NCBI GenBank assembly: GCA_029204045.2
Contig: JAQNDB010000199.1
Coordinates: 1 to 64,000, forward strand
Direction of reading: 5' to 3'
Length of the DNA stretch: 64,000 nt
From: Tillandsia leiboldiana
Lineage: Eukaryota > Streptophyta > Magnoliopsida > Poales > Bromeliaceae
Within the stretch, counting starts at the first letter, position 1. Each line of letters begins with the position of its first letter. A program made the position numbers and the translations under genes. Positions 20,271 to 31,904 of the stretch are shown here, one piece after another. The notes below the pieces were generated by a model. That model ran no database searches and had not been told where the DNA came from. It worked only from the letters and a program-made list of their open reading frames with translations.

Positions 20271-20848
20271 TGTGACGCCCCGCCTTCCCAGAGGGTCACC
20301 CATCCTAGAACTACTCTAGCTCTAGCACGCTTAACTCTCTTAACCTCTTGGGTCTTGCTACCACCCAAAATGCTATAGCCGGGTTAAGAGATTTAGTCCT
20401 ATTATATTATTTATATATAGGACTAATACACATTCCGGGGGTGTCACATTCTTCCCCCCTTTAAGCCCTGACGTCCACGTCAGGCTCAAGCACACTCACA
20501 AGCACCAAGCGATGTGAGACTCGTCTCGCTAGCCTTAGCCGACCTTGTGGGGAGCTGCACTCCACCCACAATAGTCATTAGCCGGGGAGCCTCACTCTAC
20601 CCGTTATATAACCCTGGCTCAGCCGAGACTCATCTCACATTTCCGGCTGGTGAATGTCTCTGATACCAACTGTGACGCCCCGCCTTCCCAGGGGGTCACC
20701 CATCCTAGAACTACTCTAGCTCTAGCACGCTTAACTCTCTTAACCTCTTGGGTCTTGCTACCACCCAAAATGCTATAGCCGGGTTAAGAGATTTAGTCCT
20801 ATTATATTATTTATATATAGGACTACTACACATTCCGGGGGTGTCACA
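20271..20848 (-). mobile_element. Cassandra-type TRIM, copy 1
   Basis: Total 578 bp: LTRs 20271-20448 and 20671-20848 (178 bp each, two differences seen) flank a 222-bp interior with no coding capacity. On the minus strand the primer site TGGTATCAGAG (20669-20658) follows the right LTR and a polypurine tract AAAGGGGGGAAGAA precedes the left LTR. The duplication GAGAG (20266-20270 and 20849-20853) is perfect and lies in G1 gag. Each LTR holds a stretch like the 3' half of plant 5S rRNA, the hallmark of Cassandra. Confidence 0.9.
20283..20335 (-). promoter_or_regulatory. 5S rRNA-like internal Pol III promoter in TRIM LTR
   Basis: On the minus strand it reads GTTAAGCGTGCT, then GAGTAGTTCTAGGATGGGTG, then a CCTGGGAAG-type end, matching the A box to C box region of 5S rRNA genes. 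The other LTR has it at 20683-20735. It is a derived promoter, not an rRNA gene. Confidence 0.8.
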
Positions 20849-21703
20849 GAGAGTGTCCGTCAGAGACTGGAGGAGCAGCTGAGGAATCTCCACCAGGGAG
20901 ATCGGCCCGTGCATGTGTACATAGCTGATTTCAATCGGTTGTTGGCTAGTATGCCTGACGTGGCAAGGGATGAGGCACACCAGATTTACATATTTGAGCG
21001 AGGGTTGCGCCGGGACATTTATCAGCTTGTTCGCTCCCGCAGACTGCAGACTTTGGAGGCCTCGATGGAGCAAGCATTATATGTTGAGTCTGGAGAGGCA
21101 GTGATGGTCGAGGTGGCCCCAGCTCCCGCAGGGATTTCCGGGGCGAAGCGCCCAGCACCGGATGATGAGAGTCAGACGAGCCGGCAGGGACCTCCGAGAC
21201 CTCCACGATCTCATTCTGAGGGTCGTGGGTTTCGTAGGCGCCGGAGATCTGGTGGGCCCCCGCAGCAGCAGCAGTATCGGCAGCAGCGACAGGAGCGGTG
21301 TGTCATCTGTGGCGGGCCTCATCCACCGTCGCAGTGTGATCAGAGACAGGGGCGGTGTTTCCTCTGTGGAGAGTTGGGACATTTCCGCACAGCTTGCCCC
21401 CAGGCCATTTTGTCAGTGCGGCCGATTGCGACAGCACCCCCTTTTCCTATCCACGCAGCGGAAGCCCCTCTGGCACACCGCCAGACAGAGTGGGCCACGA
21501 CATCGGGACAGACGGGACGACGATCTGCGGCACCCAGTGGACGGGTTTATGCAACCTTGGTGGAGGACACCCCGGCAGCGGATCTTGTCACGGCAGGTAT
21601 GACTTTATTTCTGTTAGCTGAGTTGAGCAATTCGATACCGCTGTATTCTTCTGCATTATTAGTAGAGCATCTGCATCAGCATCTTTGCATGGGGGTGGGT
21701 TAG

Positions 21704-22401
21704 GAAATTATGCTGCAGGTTTTAGCGATCGGATTCTTCCCAGTATCCTACGAGTAGAGGAAGATCGCGGTGTATGATCAGTGCAGTTGAGACTTGGGAC
21801 TTCACCTGCTGATATGACGATTCAAGGACAGCTCCAGGACTTGGATTGAGCACACAGGTTGGACTGGTTGGTGCGGTGCCGTGCTACGACTGATGATGGA
21901 ATGAGAACCGTTACCCTTCGGTGAGTTGGACAGGAGGAGATCTTTCTTTCTCGGATTGCCGGCGTATCCTTCCAGCATCTTGGGCTTCAACGACTGTGGA
22001 CAGACGCCGCCTCGGGAGCAGTTGTGATGTTTAGGACTAGAGGTCGTGTTCTTAGGAGTCTTGGTTAGTGGTAGCTTTCGTTTTTGCAGCCACAGCAGGA
22101 ACGACACCAACACTTCCCTCCCTTTTCTCGCCTTTGTGCTGAAATTTACGAACAGGACGAAAACTTCGAAGGATTGCTCCAGAAATGGAGACAGTGCCCG
22201 AACCTGTTCTTGTTTGATTGGGGCGAAGGTACAGATCTTTCGAAATTTTCGGGCTTTTCGCTAATTTCAGCTGTTTCCTAAATCGAGGGTTGTGGTTGAT
22301 GACTTTCCTGCTGGTGGAGCCGTGCACTTATTGTTAGTTTAGGGTTTGCGTTCTTGATTGTTTTAGTTTCGGGGACGAAACTTCCTTTTAGTGGGGGAGG
22401 C
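21704..22401 (+). other. G1 3' interior tail with polypurine tract
   Basis: No open frame continues here. It has broken remains of sequence after gag and one copy of the 18-nt motif (22204-22221) inside a GCCCGAA/TTCGGGC inverted repeat. It ends with the polypurine tract AGTGGGGGAGGC (22390-22401) before the second LTR. Confidence 0.75.
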
Positions 22402-25400
22402 TGTAGTGGCCCTTAATCCCATGCAGCTTTCCTGGTGAATCCACAGTTTAGAACACCTAGTATTGGTGTATCTGGCCCATTGGGCATCAAGGGGATGCCA
22501 CAGATGGACCCTGTGAGATATCTTTTACTGTGTTGGCCTTCGTCTGCGTTTGCCAAAAATTTTAAGGGGTTTTTGGCCAAAAAGAGGTTGGAATTGGATT
22601 CAGCATGGAAAAACACTTGAAAACGGCTATTTGCTTGTTAAATTTAGAGTCCGGATGACCAAAAACGGGCTACCGGAAGTTTTCGGGGAAAACTGGTGCA
22701 TGGGGGGTGACCGTGGACCGGCCGGAGCCACGTGGCGGCCTGTCATTGGCCGGCTCACGCCGCTCGGTCCACGGGGAAAGCGCGCTGGTGCATAGACCGC
22801 AGGGCGGGCCACGTGGCGCGTCCGGACTGGCAGGTGCACGCGGCGCGGCTCAGGGAGAAAGCGGCGGCCCTGGTGGACCGGGAGCGCGACACGTGGCAGC
22901 GCGGCGTTGGCGGGCTCACGTAGTCGCGGTCCACGGCGCTCGAGGTAGGGTACGGGGCAGCGGCGCAGCCGACGCGTGGCGACCGCACTCGAGTGCGCCA
23001 CGCGTCGCCACGCGCACAGCGCACCCCACCTACCCCCGCTGACCGCGGGGGGGGCACGTGGCGCGCCCGGGAGCCCCTTGCACAGCTGTTTGCTGTTGCG
23101 GGGGTACGTGGCGGCCCCTCAGCATTTCGGGCGTGTCGTACGGGGTTCATCCGACCCTGTGTTGGCGGATTCGGGCGCCCGAATCTTGCGCCCGAATCCG
23201 GCCCAACACAGGGTTGGGCCGGGCTATCAATAGGCTCCCTTGGATTTTTTTCCAGGCTTTTTGACCTCTTCTCTCTGTGGGCCCTTAAGGAAATTTCGTC
23301 CTTTATCAGTACAGCACACTTTGGAAGACTTTGGGGATTTTTTGGGAGATCATCACATCGGCCTTTTCTGCGACGCGGCGCACAGTGACACATCTACTTC
23401 GACGACCCGTTTCGTCGCATTTTAGTGCGCGGACTCCCCCGACTCACCCCGATCTCCGTTTCTGGCGATTCTCGGGCCGTCGGACTCACGACTGGTAGGA
23501 CTCCAACTTTGGTGTTCTGAGTTTTCTCGTTTTCCATGCGGAGTTTGGAGTTTCTTGAGCTTTCATCTGCCCCATTTTTCTTTGCGGATTTTTGGACAGC
23601 ACTGTGGAGTTTTAGTTATATCTTTGCGCACAGACATCGGATCGAGGTGATTCAAAAGGCGATTTTCATCTAATTTTCGCAAGGAATCTCCTGGATTTTT
23701 CTCAGAATTTTCTGAGTTTTCTTCGAAGGTGAGAATCTTTCTTCCTCCCGAGTTCTTAACACAGGATTTTGGTACAGTTTTGTTTGGGGTGTTTCTCTTG
23801 CCGATTTTATATATCAGCGTAGGAAACTTGGAATTGGGCGTGCAGGTATTCGTTTCGAAGCTATCGACGCGTAGATCGCAGGGATATTTTATTTGGAATT
23901 TTTGAGCACAGTCAGCAGGTGAAATAATCGCATCTTGGCGGCTGAAATTCAGTGTTGTGTTCTTGGCAAATTTTTGGGATTTAAGTGTAACGGTAGCTTT
24001 TTGTTGTACCCAGGAGAGATTGTGGACAGTACTAGACCCGTTGGACTTTGAGTTGCTGTTTTTCTGGTATTATCAGCTGTAGGACTTTTGGCAGTTCGAC
24101 TTTTCAGGTGGGTGGCTTCGCTTTCAGGAACTGTGGACTGAGCACTAATTCTATTGTTATAGAATCATGCATGTTAGTGATTGGACTTGGGTAGCATGCT
24201 AGAGTGTAGGAATTGTTGTTCCTTGTATTATCTGTCGATCTTGTGATCTTTTACTTCCTTCTATCTGTTAAATTATAGAATCTTGAAACCTGACCTAGCA
24301 CCCCCGTCATATGTTGCATGTGTAATCAGACCAGTAGAAAACCCTCACTTGGGCTAGGGTTATTTATGTTTAGACATCCACACTTTATGTTTTCATTCAT
24401 GGACTTAGTGTTATCCTCGCCCGGGTAGTGGGCCGAGCGGTCGGGACTTCTTTTTAGTGTGGGATGCATTTGCACTCGTGCTTGGGAGCAGAGTGGAGTC
24501 TGGTAGATGTAGTGGATCGCTTGTCTGTACCGGGAACCGTTTGGGGTATACGGTGGTCCCGGGAGATCTTGTTTTCCCCTGTCTGGGTTGTCGCCACTGT
24601 ATTAGTGGCAGTAGTTTACTAGTGTTAGCCGGACCTAGAACCCAAAACCCTTTTCGACATACAAATGATTTTAGTCTACCAAGGTTTATTCCAAGCATCG
24701 AAGGGCCGCTGGAGTCTGTTCTTGTTTGATTGGACAAAGGCATCAGCCCTTCGGGGTTTGGGTAAAACACTAGTTTTTCTAACTGTTTTTCTAAAAAGAA
24801 CTAAAAATCATTAAAAATGATTTTAGTCTACCAAGGTTTATTCCAAGCATCGAAGGGCCGCTGGAGTCTGTTCTTGTTTGATTGGACAAAGGCATCAGCC
24901 CTTCGGGGTTTGGGTAAAACACTTGTTTTTCTAACTGTTTTTCTAAAAAGAACTAAAAATCATTAAAAATGGATTTCTTCTCAAAACAAGATAGCTTTTC
25001 AAAAAGGGCACTACTTTTAATACTCACCCTGTGTGGGTTGAGTGAAAATGGTTTTCAATAACAAATGTCACCTTTTTCCTGTAAATCTCCCCACTCGAAA
25101 GGATTCGAGTGGTCTGGGTGCTAGGGGCCGTTTCTTTATCGGGACGAAAGCCACGGGGGCCGAGACTGGAACCTGTTCTTGTTTGATAGGGTTATAGGTA
25201 TAGGTCTCCCGAAACTTTCGGGCCCAGGTTTGTGTTTTCTGCGTGGTGTTCAGAGATTGTTGTGTTCCCGAACTATAAGGGGGCGGAAACTTCGATAGGC
25301 GGAGCCTAGAGTCTGTTCTTGTTTGATAGGGTTCTTAGCACCAGTCTATTGGGTTTCCGAACCCTTATGGTGTCGGCCTTTCCTGTGGGTTTAGTGTTCT

Positions 25401-26370
25401 TTGGTGGGAGCCGTCTGGTGGACGGTGTCCCCGGCTGTGTGGTTTCCAGCCTGTGAGTGAGCGTTGGTGTTGTTAGTCGATCTAGTGATCGTGGTTTGGA
25501 CTATAGCCTGCATGAGCCATTTTGAGCTCGACAGAGATGCGCTGTTACTTTCCTCGGTGGGGTCGCGCCCCTCGAGTGCCACTCCGGAGTTGGGCCTGTT
25601 ACTTACTATCGGGATTTGTCGACGCAGTCCCTCTGACTGGGCCAGTTTTGGCAGTCACGGACACCCTACGGTAGACCCGTCCTGTTGAGGATGTGCGGCA
25701 GTAGGTGGGCGCAGGTTTGACGGGACCCTATGCGGCAGTGAGTATAGATTGGGTGAGTATACTGTGTGTGTTAGTAGATGCATCATGTTTCCATCTGTTC
25801 CACTTTTTGAGCATCTAGATAGAGGCATGGTAGCTGTAGAGTTACTTTTCCAGCCTTTCATTTCAGTATTATATTGTTACTTTTTGCCTCTAGTAGACTT
25901 AGTGGGCAGACCGTCGGGCTCGTTGGCGGCACCCACTGAGAACTACTTGGGACGTAGTTCTCACACCCGTCGTGGTGTCTTTTCCCGCAGGGACTTCTAC
26001 TCCTGTTCCTGCTGCTCCCGTTGCTGATCCGGCTGATCGAGGTAAGGGAGTCGCGAGATAGATCCCTACCAGTCATCGTCGTCCAGAGTGTAGATGTACC
26101 CCTTTACTTTTGAGAGTTCTTGTTGAGAGACTTTTGTAGTGAGGTATAGAGTTGTACTTTTTATTTTACTGCTGGAGAGATTATGTACTTTGGGGAGGTT
26201 TTTGAGTTGCAGTTATATTTTCATTTTTTAGCAGTTTACTTTCAGCTCTGATATCTATATTGTATAGTTGATCTTTTGCAGGTTAGTCGCTTCGTCTATA
26301 CGGGGCTTCCCGTATGGACGGTGGATCTGTTGGCGAGCCCGGGTTGCAGTTTCGACGCCGGGGCGTGACA
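22402..26370 (+). repeat. G1 second LTR
   Basis: This 3969-bp LTR is close to the first but carries an internal 152-bp tandem duplication (24665-24968) that includes one copy of the 18-nt motif. Motif copies are at 24716, 24868, 25173 and 25313. The TATA position reads TATCAATAG. Donor-like GTGAGA is at 23729. Confidence 0.88.
24665..24968 (+). repeat. 152-bp tandem duplication in G1 second LTR
   Basis: The segment starting ATGATTTTAGTCTACCAAGG is repeated at 24817. The first LTR and the G6 LTR have it once. Confidence 0.9.
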
Positions 26371-27211
26371 GATTAGGTGGTATCAGAGCCTAGGTTGTAG
26401 GTCATTGTGGACTTAGAAACCCTAGGCTTGTGGTTAGACATTAGGATGACTACGTGAGAGTCGTGACTGTTAGCGAGAGTCCTGATTGGGTTCCAAACTC
26501 TCCCAGGGGATGGGATGAGTGACCGACATGTCTTCCTTCAGTGGCAACTATGTTGGCTGCAGACAACATAGTACTACGGGAAGGGGGACATGCCTTTGAC
26601 TTTCGCTTGATTGGGTTGAGTGTTGTTTGGTACTGTCCTAATGTTTGCATGTGTATTGCAGGTGGGCACGATGCCTCCCCGACGCAGGGTACATACGCGT
26701 TCTCAGCTTTCCCCCTCTGATGAGCCTGGGCAGGAGGAGCCTGCGCAGGGTCAGCAGAGAGAGGTGCAGGAGCTCCATGCCCAGATGGCACAGGTGTCTG
26801 AGGTTGTTCAGCGTCAGGAGGAGACTTCTCAGCGTCGGGAGGAGACCTTACGGCACCAGGAGGAGGCTTCTCGCCGGCAGGAGGAGGTCTTGGGTCGGAT
26901 GATGGTTCTGTTAGAGCAGAGGTCGCAGCCTGTGGTAGCACCCCATGATAGTTCGCCTGTGCTTTCTTCCCCAGCTGCGGTGCCCCCTATTGTTCCTCCA
27001 GCACCGGCAATTCCTGTGGAGCCGGTTCTTTGCAGACCACCGTCTGGGTCGACGGGACCTCTGACTTCAGCTGAGCAGCAGGAGTGGTGGATTTGTTGAT
27101 GAGGTTTCGCCAGTTCGACCCACCCCGATTTTCTGGTATGGGAGCTGAGCCGTGGGAGGCCGAGTCTTGGATCACGGCCATGGAGCGTCATTTTGAGAGT
27201 TTATTCATTGA
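26371..27211 (+). pseudogene. gag: G1 second interior: primer site and truncated gag
   Basis: The primer site TGGTATCAGAGCC is at 26378-26390. The gag starts at ATG 26671 (MPPRRRVHTRS), again 9 bases after a CAG acceptor-like site. It has the coiled coil and the start of the gag domain. A frameshift near 27080 (CAGCAGGAG against CAGCGGGTGG in the first copy) ends the frame at 27099, and homology stops at 27211 in the middle of the gag domain. Confidence 0.85.
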
Positions 27212-28840
27212 GGGCGATGGCCGTGCCCTAAGGCTCCGCGGCGGCGGTAGCGACGGCGGCGGCGATGCCCTAGGGCTCCGCGGCGGCGGTGGCGACGGCG
27301 GCAGCGATGCCGTAGGGCTTTGCGGCGGCGGCGATAACAAGAACGGCAAAAACCAAAACGACTATAACAAAACTCCGAAACGAAACCCGAAAAGAAACAT
27401 CGCTTACCACGATCCGTCGGAGAAGGCGATCCGTTCACACTCCCGGCTCCGACACGTTCGTCGGGGATGATCGGGTCCCTCCACTTTCTCCTTCTTTCTT
27501 CCCGTTTCCTTCCGATTAGGGTTTCACCTTTTTCCTTTTCTTTTGCTCGTTCCTTCCTCTCATTTCCTTCCGGTTCGGGTTTCGCCTTTTTTCCCTTTTC
27601 TTTTGTCTCTTTTCTCTCTGGTTAGGGTTTCCTTTTTCTTTTCTTTTCTCTCTTTTCTCTCCGGTTAGGGTTTCCTCTTTTCTATCCGGATATTAATAAT
27701 TAATTAATAATTATTAAATCATAAGAGATAATTCCTTATCTCTTCGAAAAGCGTGCCCGATCTTTTGCACGGATTCCGATGCACACTACGGTTACCGCGA
27801 TCCTCAAAACCCTATTCCGGAGAATCCATACGTCGGATTTCAATCTCTAATTAATTATTTAATTAATCCTTGGAGATAATCCCTTAGAGATACATCCTTA
27901 AAGATAATTCTTTAAAGATAATTACTTTAAGATAATTCCCTCGAGATAATTCCTTAAAGTTAATTTCTTAGAGATAATTCTTCTAAGATAATTCCCTAGA
28001 GATAAACCCTTACCTCCTCAAAAAGTGTGCACGATCACTTGCACGGATTTCGATGCACCACTTGGCTATTGCCATCATTTCCACCCCTGTAATATCATAG
28101 ATTTTGTAACACTTTATACCTCCTGCTAATAAAGTTTCCGTTTTATGTAACTAATGTAACGGGTTTACTTAAGTCGATAATTCGGAGGTGCGAGTATTTT
28201 TCTGCGATAGAGCTCGGAAAGCACAGGACGGCAGTGCGATCGGATCCGGATTCCGACTTACGGAACTCCCAGAAAGAGGTAGAAAGTGATCGCAATGGCC
28301 AGGGGGTGCATCGAAATCCGCGTAAGTGATTTGGCATGCTTTTCGAGGAAAAAGAGGGAATTATCTTTAAAGAATTATCCCGAAGGATCTTATCTGAGGA
28401 ATTAATTAATTGAGGAATTAATTGATTGAGGAATTAATTAATTGAGGAATTAATTAATTAGGATTTTAAAATACCCGATCTGGATTTTGTCGTACAAAAG
28501 ATTGTTTTGTATCTTCTCCCGAAAGAAAGAGAAAGAAAAGGAAAAAGACGAAACCCTAACAGGAAGGAAACGAGAGGAAGGAACGAACGAAAGAAAAGAG
28601 GAAGGGCGAAACCCTAATCGGAAAGAAACGGTGCAAAAGAAGGAGAAGGCTAAAGGACCCAAACCCTCCCGACGAACATGCCGAAGCCGGGAGCGTGAAC
28701 GGATCACCGTCTCCGACGATTAGAGGTAAACTAGATTTATTTTCGTATAGTTTCGCTCGGTTTTCGGTTTCGGTCTTTCACGGAGTTTTAGGAGTAGCCG
28801 TTGCTACCCAATGCGTCGCGCCGCGAAGCCCTAGGGCATC
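27212..28840. repeat. Long imperfect inverted repeat of unknown origin
   Basis: Outer arms share GATGCCCTAGGGCT and GC-rich CGGCGG runs. Next come paired segments around 27411-27470 and 28715-28656 (GATCCGTTCAC, CTCCCGGCT, GTTCGTCGGG), then pyrimidine-rich parts with GATTAGGGTTTC. The centre is AT-rich. It directly follows the truncated gag. It could be the terminal repeats of a Mutator-like element or two head-to-head LTR pieces. No transposase is visible. Confidence 0.6.
27725..28012. repeat. Degenerate AGATAATTCC repeats
   Basis: About a dozen imperfect copies of AGATAATTCC(C/T)TTA occur, each roughly 16-20 bases. A few related inverted copies (GAATTATCCC) lie at 28365-28400. Confidence 0.75.
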
Positions 28841-28865
28841 GCCGCCGCGACCGTAATACGCGTCG

Positions 28866-29575
28866 CGCGGGGACGGTGCCCGCGGCTAGAGCCGCGCGGG
28901 ACCATGATCCCCGCGTGGCCGCGGCTAGGGTAAGTGTCGCGCGGGGCGGGTTCCCGCGCGGCCGCGGCAAGCGCCGCGCGGGGGAGTGCCCGCGCGGCCA
29001 CGGCAGGTACCGCGCGGGGGAGCGCCCGCGCGGTCGAGGCACGCGCCGCGCAGGGCCCAAGCCCGCGCGGCCGCAGCTAGTGTCGCGCGGGCAGGAACCT
29101 GCGTGGCTGGGGCGCGCGCTGCACGGGGCCATGCACTCGCGGCCGCAGCTGGTGCCGCGCGGGCGGGCGCCCGCGCGGCGGCGGTGCATGCCGCGCGGGT
29201 CCTTGCCCGCGCGGCTGCGGTTTGTGCCGCGCGGGCGGGTGCCCGCGTGGCGGCGGTAGCACGTACCGCGCCGGGAGCATGCCCGCGCGACCTCGGCTAA
29301 TGCCGCGTGGGCGGGCGCCCGTGCGGTTGCGGCGCGTGCCGCGCGGGGTCGGTGCCCGCGCGGCCGCGGCAAGTGCCGCGCGGGGCCGGCGCCCGCGCGG
29401 CCGCAGCTTGCGCCGTGCGGGGCTGAGGTCCGCGCGGTTGCGGATGGGACCGCGCGGGGTTGGTGCCCGCGCGGCCGCGGCTTGCACCGCGCGGAGCTAG
29501 GGCCCGCACGGTCACGGCAAATGCCGCGCGGGGCCGGTGCCCGCCCAGCCGTACGACCCGCAACACCGCAGGGGC
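28866..29575. repeat. GC-rich 36-bp tandem array with internal dyads
   Basis: About 19 units, mostly 36 bp, have the pattern GCCGCGCGGG - variable - CCCGCGCGGC. Each unit is itself a near palindrome. Because 36 is a multiple of three, several frames stay open (for example 29720-28788, minus), but these are not convincing genes. Confidence 0.85.
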
Positions 29576-30976
29576 GGCCGCGTCGCTCAACGCGCGCGGG
29601 CGCCACCGCCGGGTCGAGTTGTCTTTTGTGTTTTTGAGTTGTTGGGCTCGGTTTATCCACTATTATATTTCTGATCTGACCACGGCTCTTTTGGGGACTA
29701 CTTCTAGGTCCGGGCGTCAACAGAGAGCAAGGGTCGGTCTCCGGAGTACACGTTTCGCATAATCGAGGTGGGTAGGTGTTTGTTATTACCGGTGTGGTGA
29801 CGTTTCCGGATACTCGTTATGATAAAGTAGATATGTTTATAGTTTGACTAACCCCATAGCATGTGAATCCCTTTTACTATGTAAATCAAAGCGGCTGCGG
29901 TCGCAGGTGCGTTATATTTTTCTGACTAGAGCGACAGAGGTCGCAAGGCAATAAATATACTCATATTGCTTACACGCACACCGGCAGTTTGGCCACTGCA
30001 GAGGGTGTATTTTTCCGGAAAGATGGTAAGTCGTTTACCCGTGTACCCCACAAGGGGAGGTTAGTGGGGACCCCTCAAGGAGAGGCCACTGCTACTTGGG
30101 TAGTGGAGGGGTTGGAGGCACCAAGAAGATGAGTACGGTATTGGGGTTGGGGCCCAAAATATTCTGAAAGCTGGGGTAGGTGCCCAGCGGGACTTTCAAC
30201 AGGGATTTAGCGATACATGAGGGGGAGGGGAAAGTAAATGCTCCAGTGATTCGGTGTGTCCTTTCTATTATCGCGTTTACTTGCATGTTTTCTACTTTAT
30301 CAGTCACTAACAACCCACACTGTGACAGGTCCGAGTAGGGGTGAAATTCGGGACGACGGTGAGGCATCAGTTAGAGGACGCTAGCCACGAGGGCTAGTAA
30401 ACGATACGTTATTCTTTTTACTTTTGGTTATTCCTTTATACTATGGTTAGTTTAACTGTGATTCATTTACTGTGGTTTCTGATGGATGTTGGGATGAGAA
30501 TTTTTTTGTAATTAACTGGTGAATGATAGGATGTGTAATTGCGGCTTGTTTTCAAACGCAAACCGGTTTCAAAAGTGTTTTCAAAGCAAGTGCCGTGTGG
30601 GCACCGATTTTAAAACCCGTGGATTTATCCTTTCAAGTTAAAGGCCGCTCAAAGAGGTTGCGAAAACGTTTTAGAAAACTGGGTGTCGATTGGGCACCGA
30701 TTTTCAAAACCCATGGGTTTATGCTATAGTCTTATGAGTTAGCGGTGATGGTATGATTTAATATATTCTCTCCTCTTTGATTGTCATGATTGGAATGGTT
30801 AAAGTATTCGACTTGTTGGGAACGCCGTGCATATACAAAGGAGGCTCCGCCCGTTTGGGGAGTGAATTTGTATATGCGGCGGGTCTGATACCCGCCGGAG
30901 GCATGATTCATTTAAATGTTTTTTTTTAAAAAAATGGGTACGTTTTCCGCTCTGTTAGAACCTCTGGGGCGTGACA
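29576..30976 (+). repeat. G3 LTR (3' part)
   Basis: It ends GGGGCGTGACA at 30976. The stretch 30056-30976 is the inverted relative of the G0 LTR 9047-8159. The hairpin is at 30830-30876 (arms CATATACAAA/TTTGTATATG). The start of the LTR is uncertain and may include the GC array upstream. Confidence 0.7.
30830..30876. repeat. Conserved LTR hairpin (G3 copy)
   Basis: The arms CATATACAAA and TTTGTATATG are perfect, as in G0. It lies about 100 bases before the LTR end. Confidence 0.8.
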
Positions 30977-31904
30977 GATTTTATGGTATCAGAGAAAAAC
31001 AACTTTAACCAAGGTGATCATGACCAACATCCACAGAATGTAATGACACAAGTGACTAACTAAGTTGATAACCAAAGTATAGGTGTGTCACGTATTAGCG
31101 TGAACGCGGGGAAAAAGGGGATAGAGTCCCAGTGTTTGTAGATCAAGGTGCTAGACCAATTAAGTCTAGGACTAACTTGGTTTCTTTGTATGCACAGTTA
31201 ATGGCCCGAAACTGCTCTACAATCGATGGTGCAGAAGAGGATACGACGGTTCCGGCAACAGTGGAGAAGCGGCTACTCCAACAATGGATTACGCGACATG
31301 GCTTAGCGCTTTCCCTTGTGTTAGGAAAGACGAACCCCACACGGTGGCTCGCCTTCACAAGGATGGTCTACATAGCGACACTATTCGGGTAATACCGACG
31401 GTGGGTTTACCTGCTTACCGAGAAGTGATCGACTGGACCACTATGGTGGGGCGGGAATTGGCCGTTCCATGCACCCGGCAGAAGGATCATGAACCTGCCG
31501 GGGGCCGAAAACGACCCCAGGCATAACCTGGGAATGACTTTCCCAACGGGAGCCGACCACCCCATTATCCGAAGACGCCACAAGGAATCTGAAACACATC
31601 AGACAAGGGAATCGATACGTCATGGAGTATCGGCACGAATATGTAAGGTTGGCCAATTGTGTTTCCTTTGTTATAAGGGATGAAGCTCACAAAGCCCGCC
31701 TCTTCGTAGACGGATTGCGGAGCAATATTTTCGAAGTTGTGCAAGCGGTGGAACTTCACACCTTCCAGAAAGTGGTGGATAGGGCCACCCTAGTGGAGCG
31801 CGGATTCGTGGTGACGCGTGCCTAACGAGAGGACTCAGAGTACAACAAGGACACGAAACGACCCCGGCCCTTCTTCGGAGGGGGCTTTTCTAGCAGGGAC
31901 CGGC
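30977..31904 (+). pseudogene. gag: G3 leader, primer site and gag remnant
   Basis: The primer site TGGTATCAGAG is at 30984-30994. Gag fragments follow at 31132-31392, 31284-31526 and 31622-31825. They show the same duplicated module as G0: DEPHTVARLHKDGLHSDTIR, then DEAHKARLFVDGLRSNIFEV. The remnant is cut at 31904 by the insertion of G4. The preceding bases CCGGC could be the target duplication; the other side is not visible. Confidence 0.7.

Larger units (their letters stand above)
13145..21703 (+). pseudogene. gag: G1 gag, split by C2 and a TRIM
   Basis: The gag starts at ATG 13145 (MPPRRRVQTRS), is cut by C2 at 13178, resumes at 19610, is cut again by the TRIM at 20270 and runs from 20854 to 21703. 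The three segments carry a Q/E-rich coiled coil (ELRAQMAQVSEVVQRQEETS), the retrotransposon gag domain (FDPPRFSGMGAEPWEAESWI, EAWWRRVRPAGPPG), a basic Q-rich linker, and two zinc knuckles ending with CFLCGELGHFRTAC. With both insertions ignored, the frame is the same as the intact G6 gag at 57882-59405. The tail is fused to a collapsed protease start without a D-T/S-G motif. An acceptor-like CAG ends 9 bases before the ATG. Confidence 0.88.
9048..27211 (+). mobile_element. G1: giant-LTR gypsy array, LTR - interior - LTR - truncated interior
   Basis: Two LTRs of 3.8-4.0 kb (9048-12844 and 22402-26370) flank a gag-only interior. The second LTR is followed at once by another primer site and gag start (26371-27211), which then breaks off. 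The two interiors differ at only a few bases near the primer site. The gag of the first copy is split by C2 and a TRIM. No integrase, reverse transcriptase or RNase H is present. The 5 bases before the first LTR are CCACT; no matching duplication is seen, as expected for a rearranged or tandem copy. Confidence 0.85.

Noticed and set aside
19549..20319. Single 256-residue gene starting at 19549
   Set aside because: The frame begins in the C2 LTR and ends in the TRIM. Only 19610-20270 is G1 gag.
27212..28840. MITE
   Set aside because: Arms are long and imperfect, no short target duplication is visible, and the left end abuts a truncated gag without a clean boundary.
28788..29720. Open frame of 310 residues (minus) and others over the GC array
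   Set aside because: It runs through a 36-bp tandem array whose unit length is divisible by three, so open frames arise in several phases. Composition is only Arg/Ala/Pro/Gly and no domain is visible.
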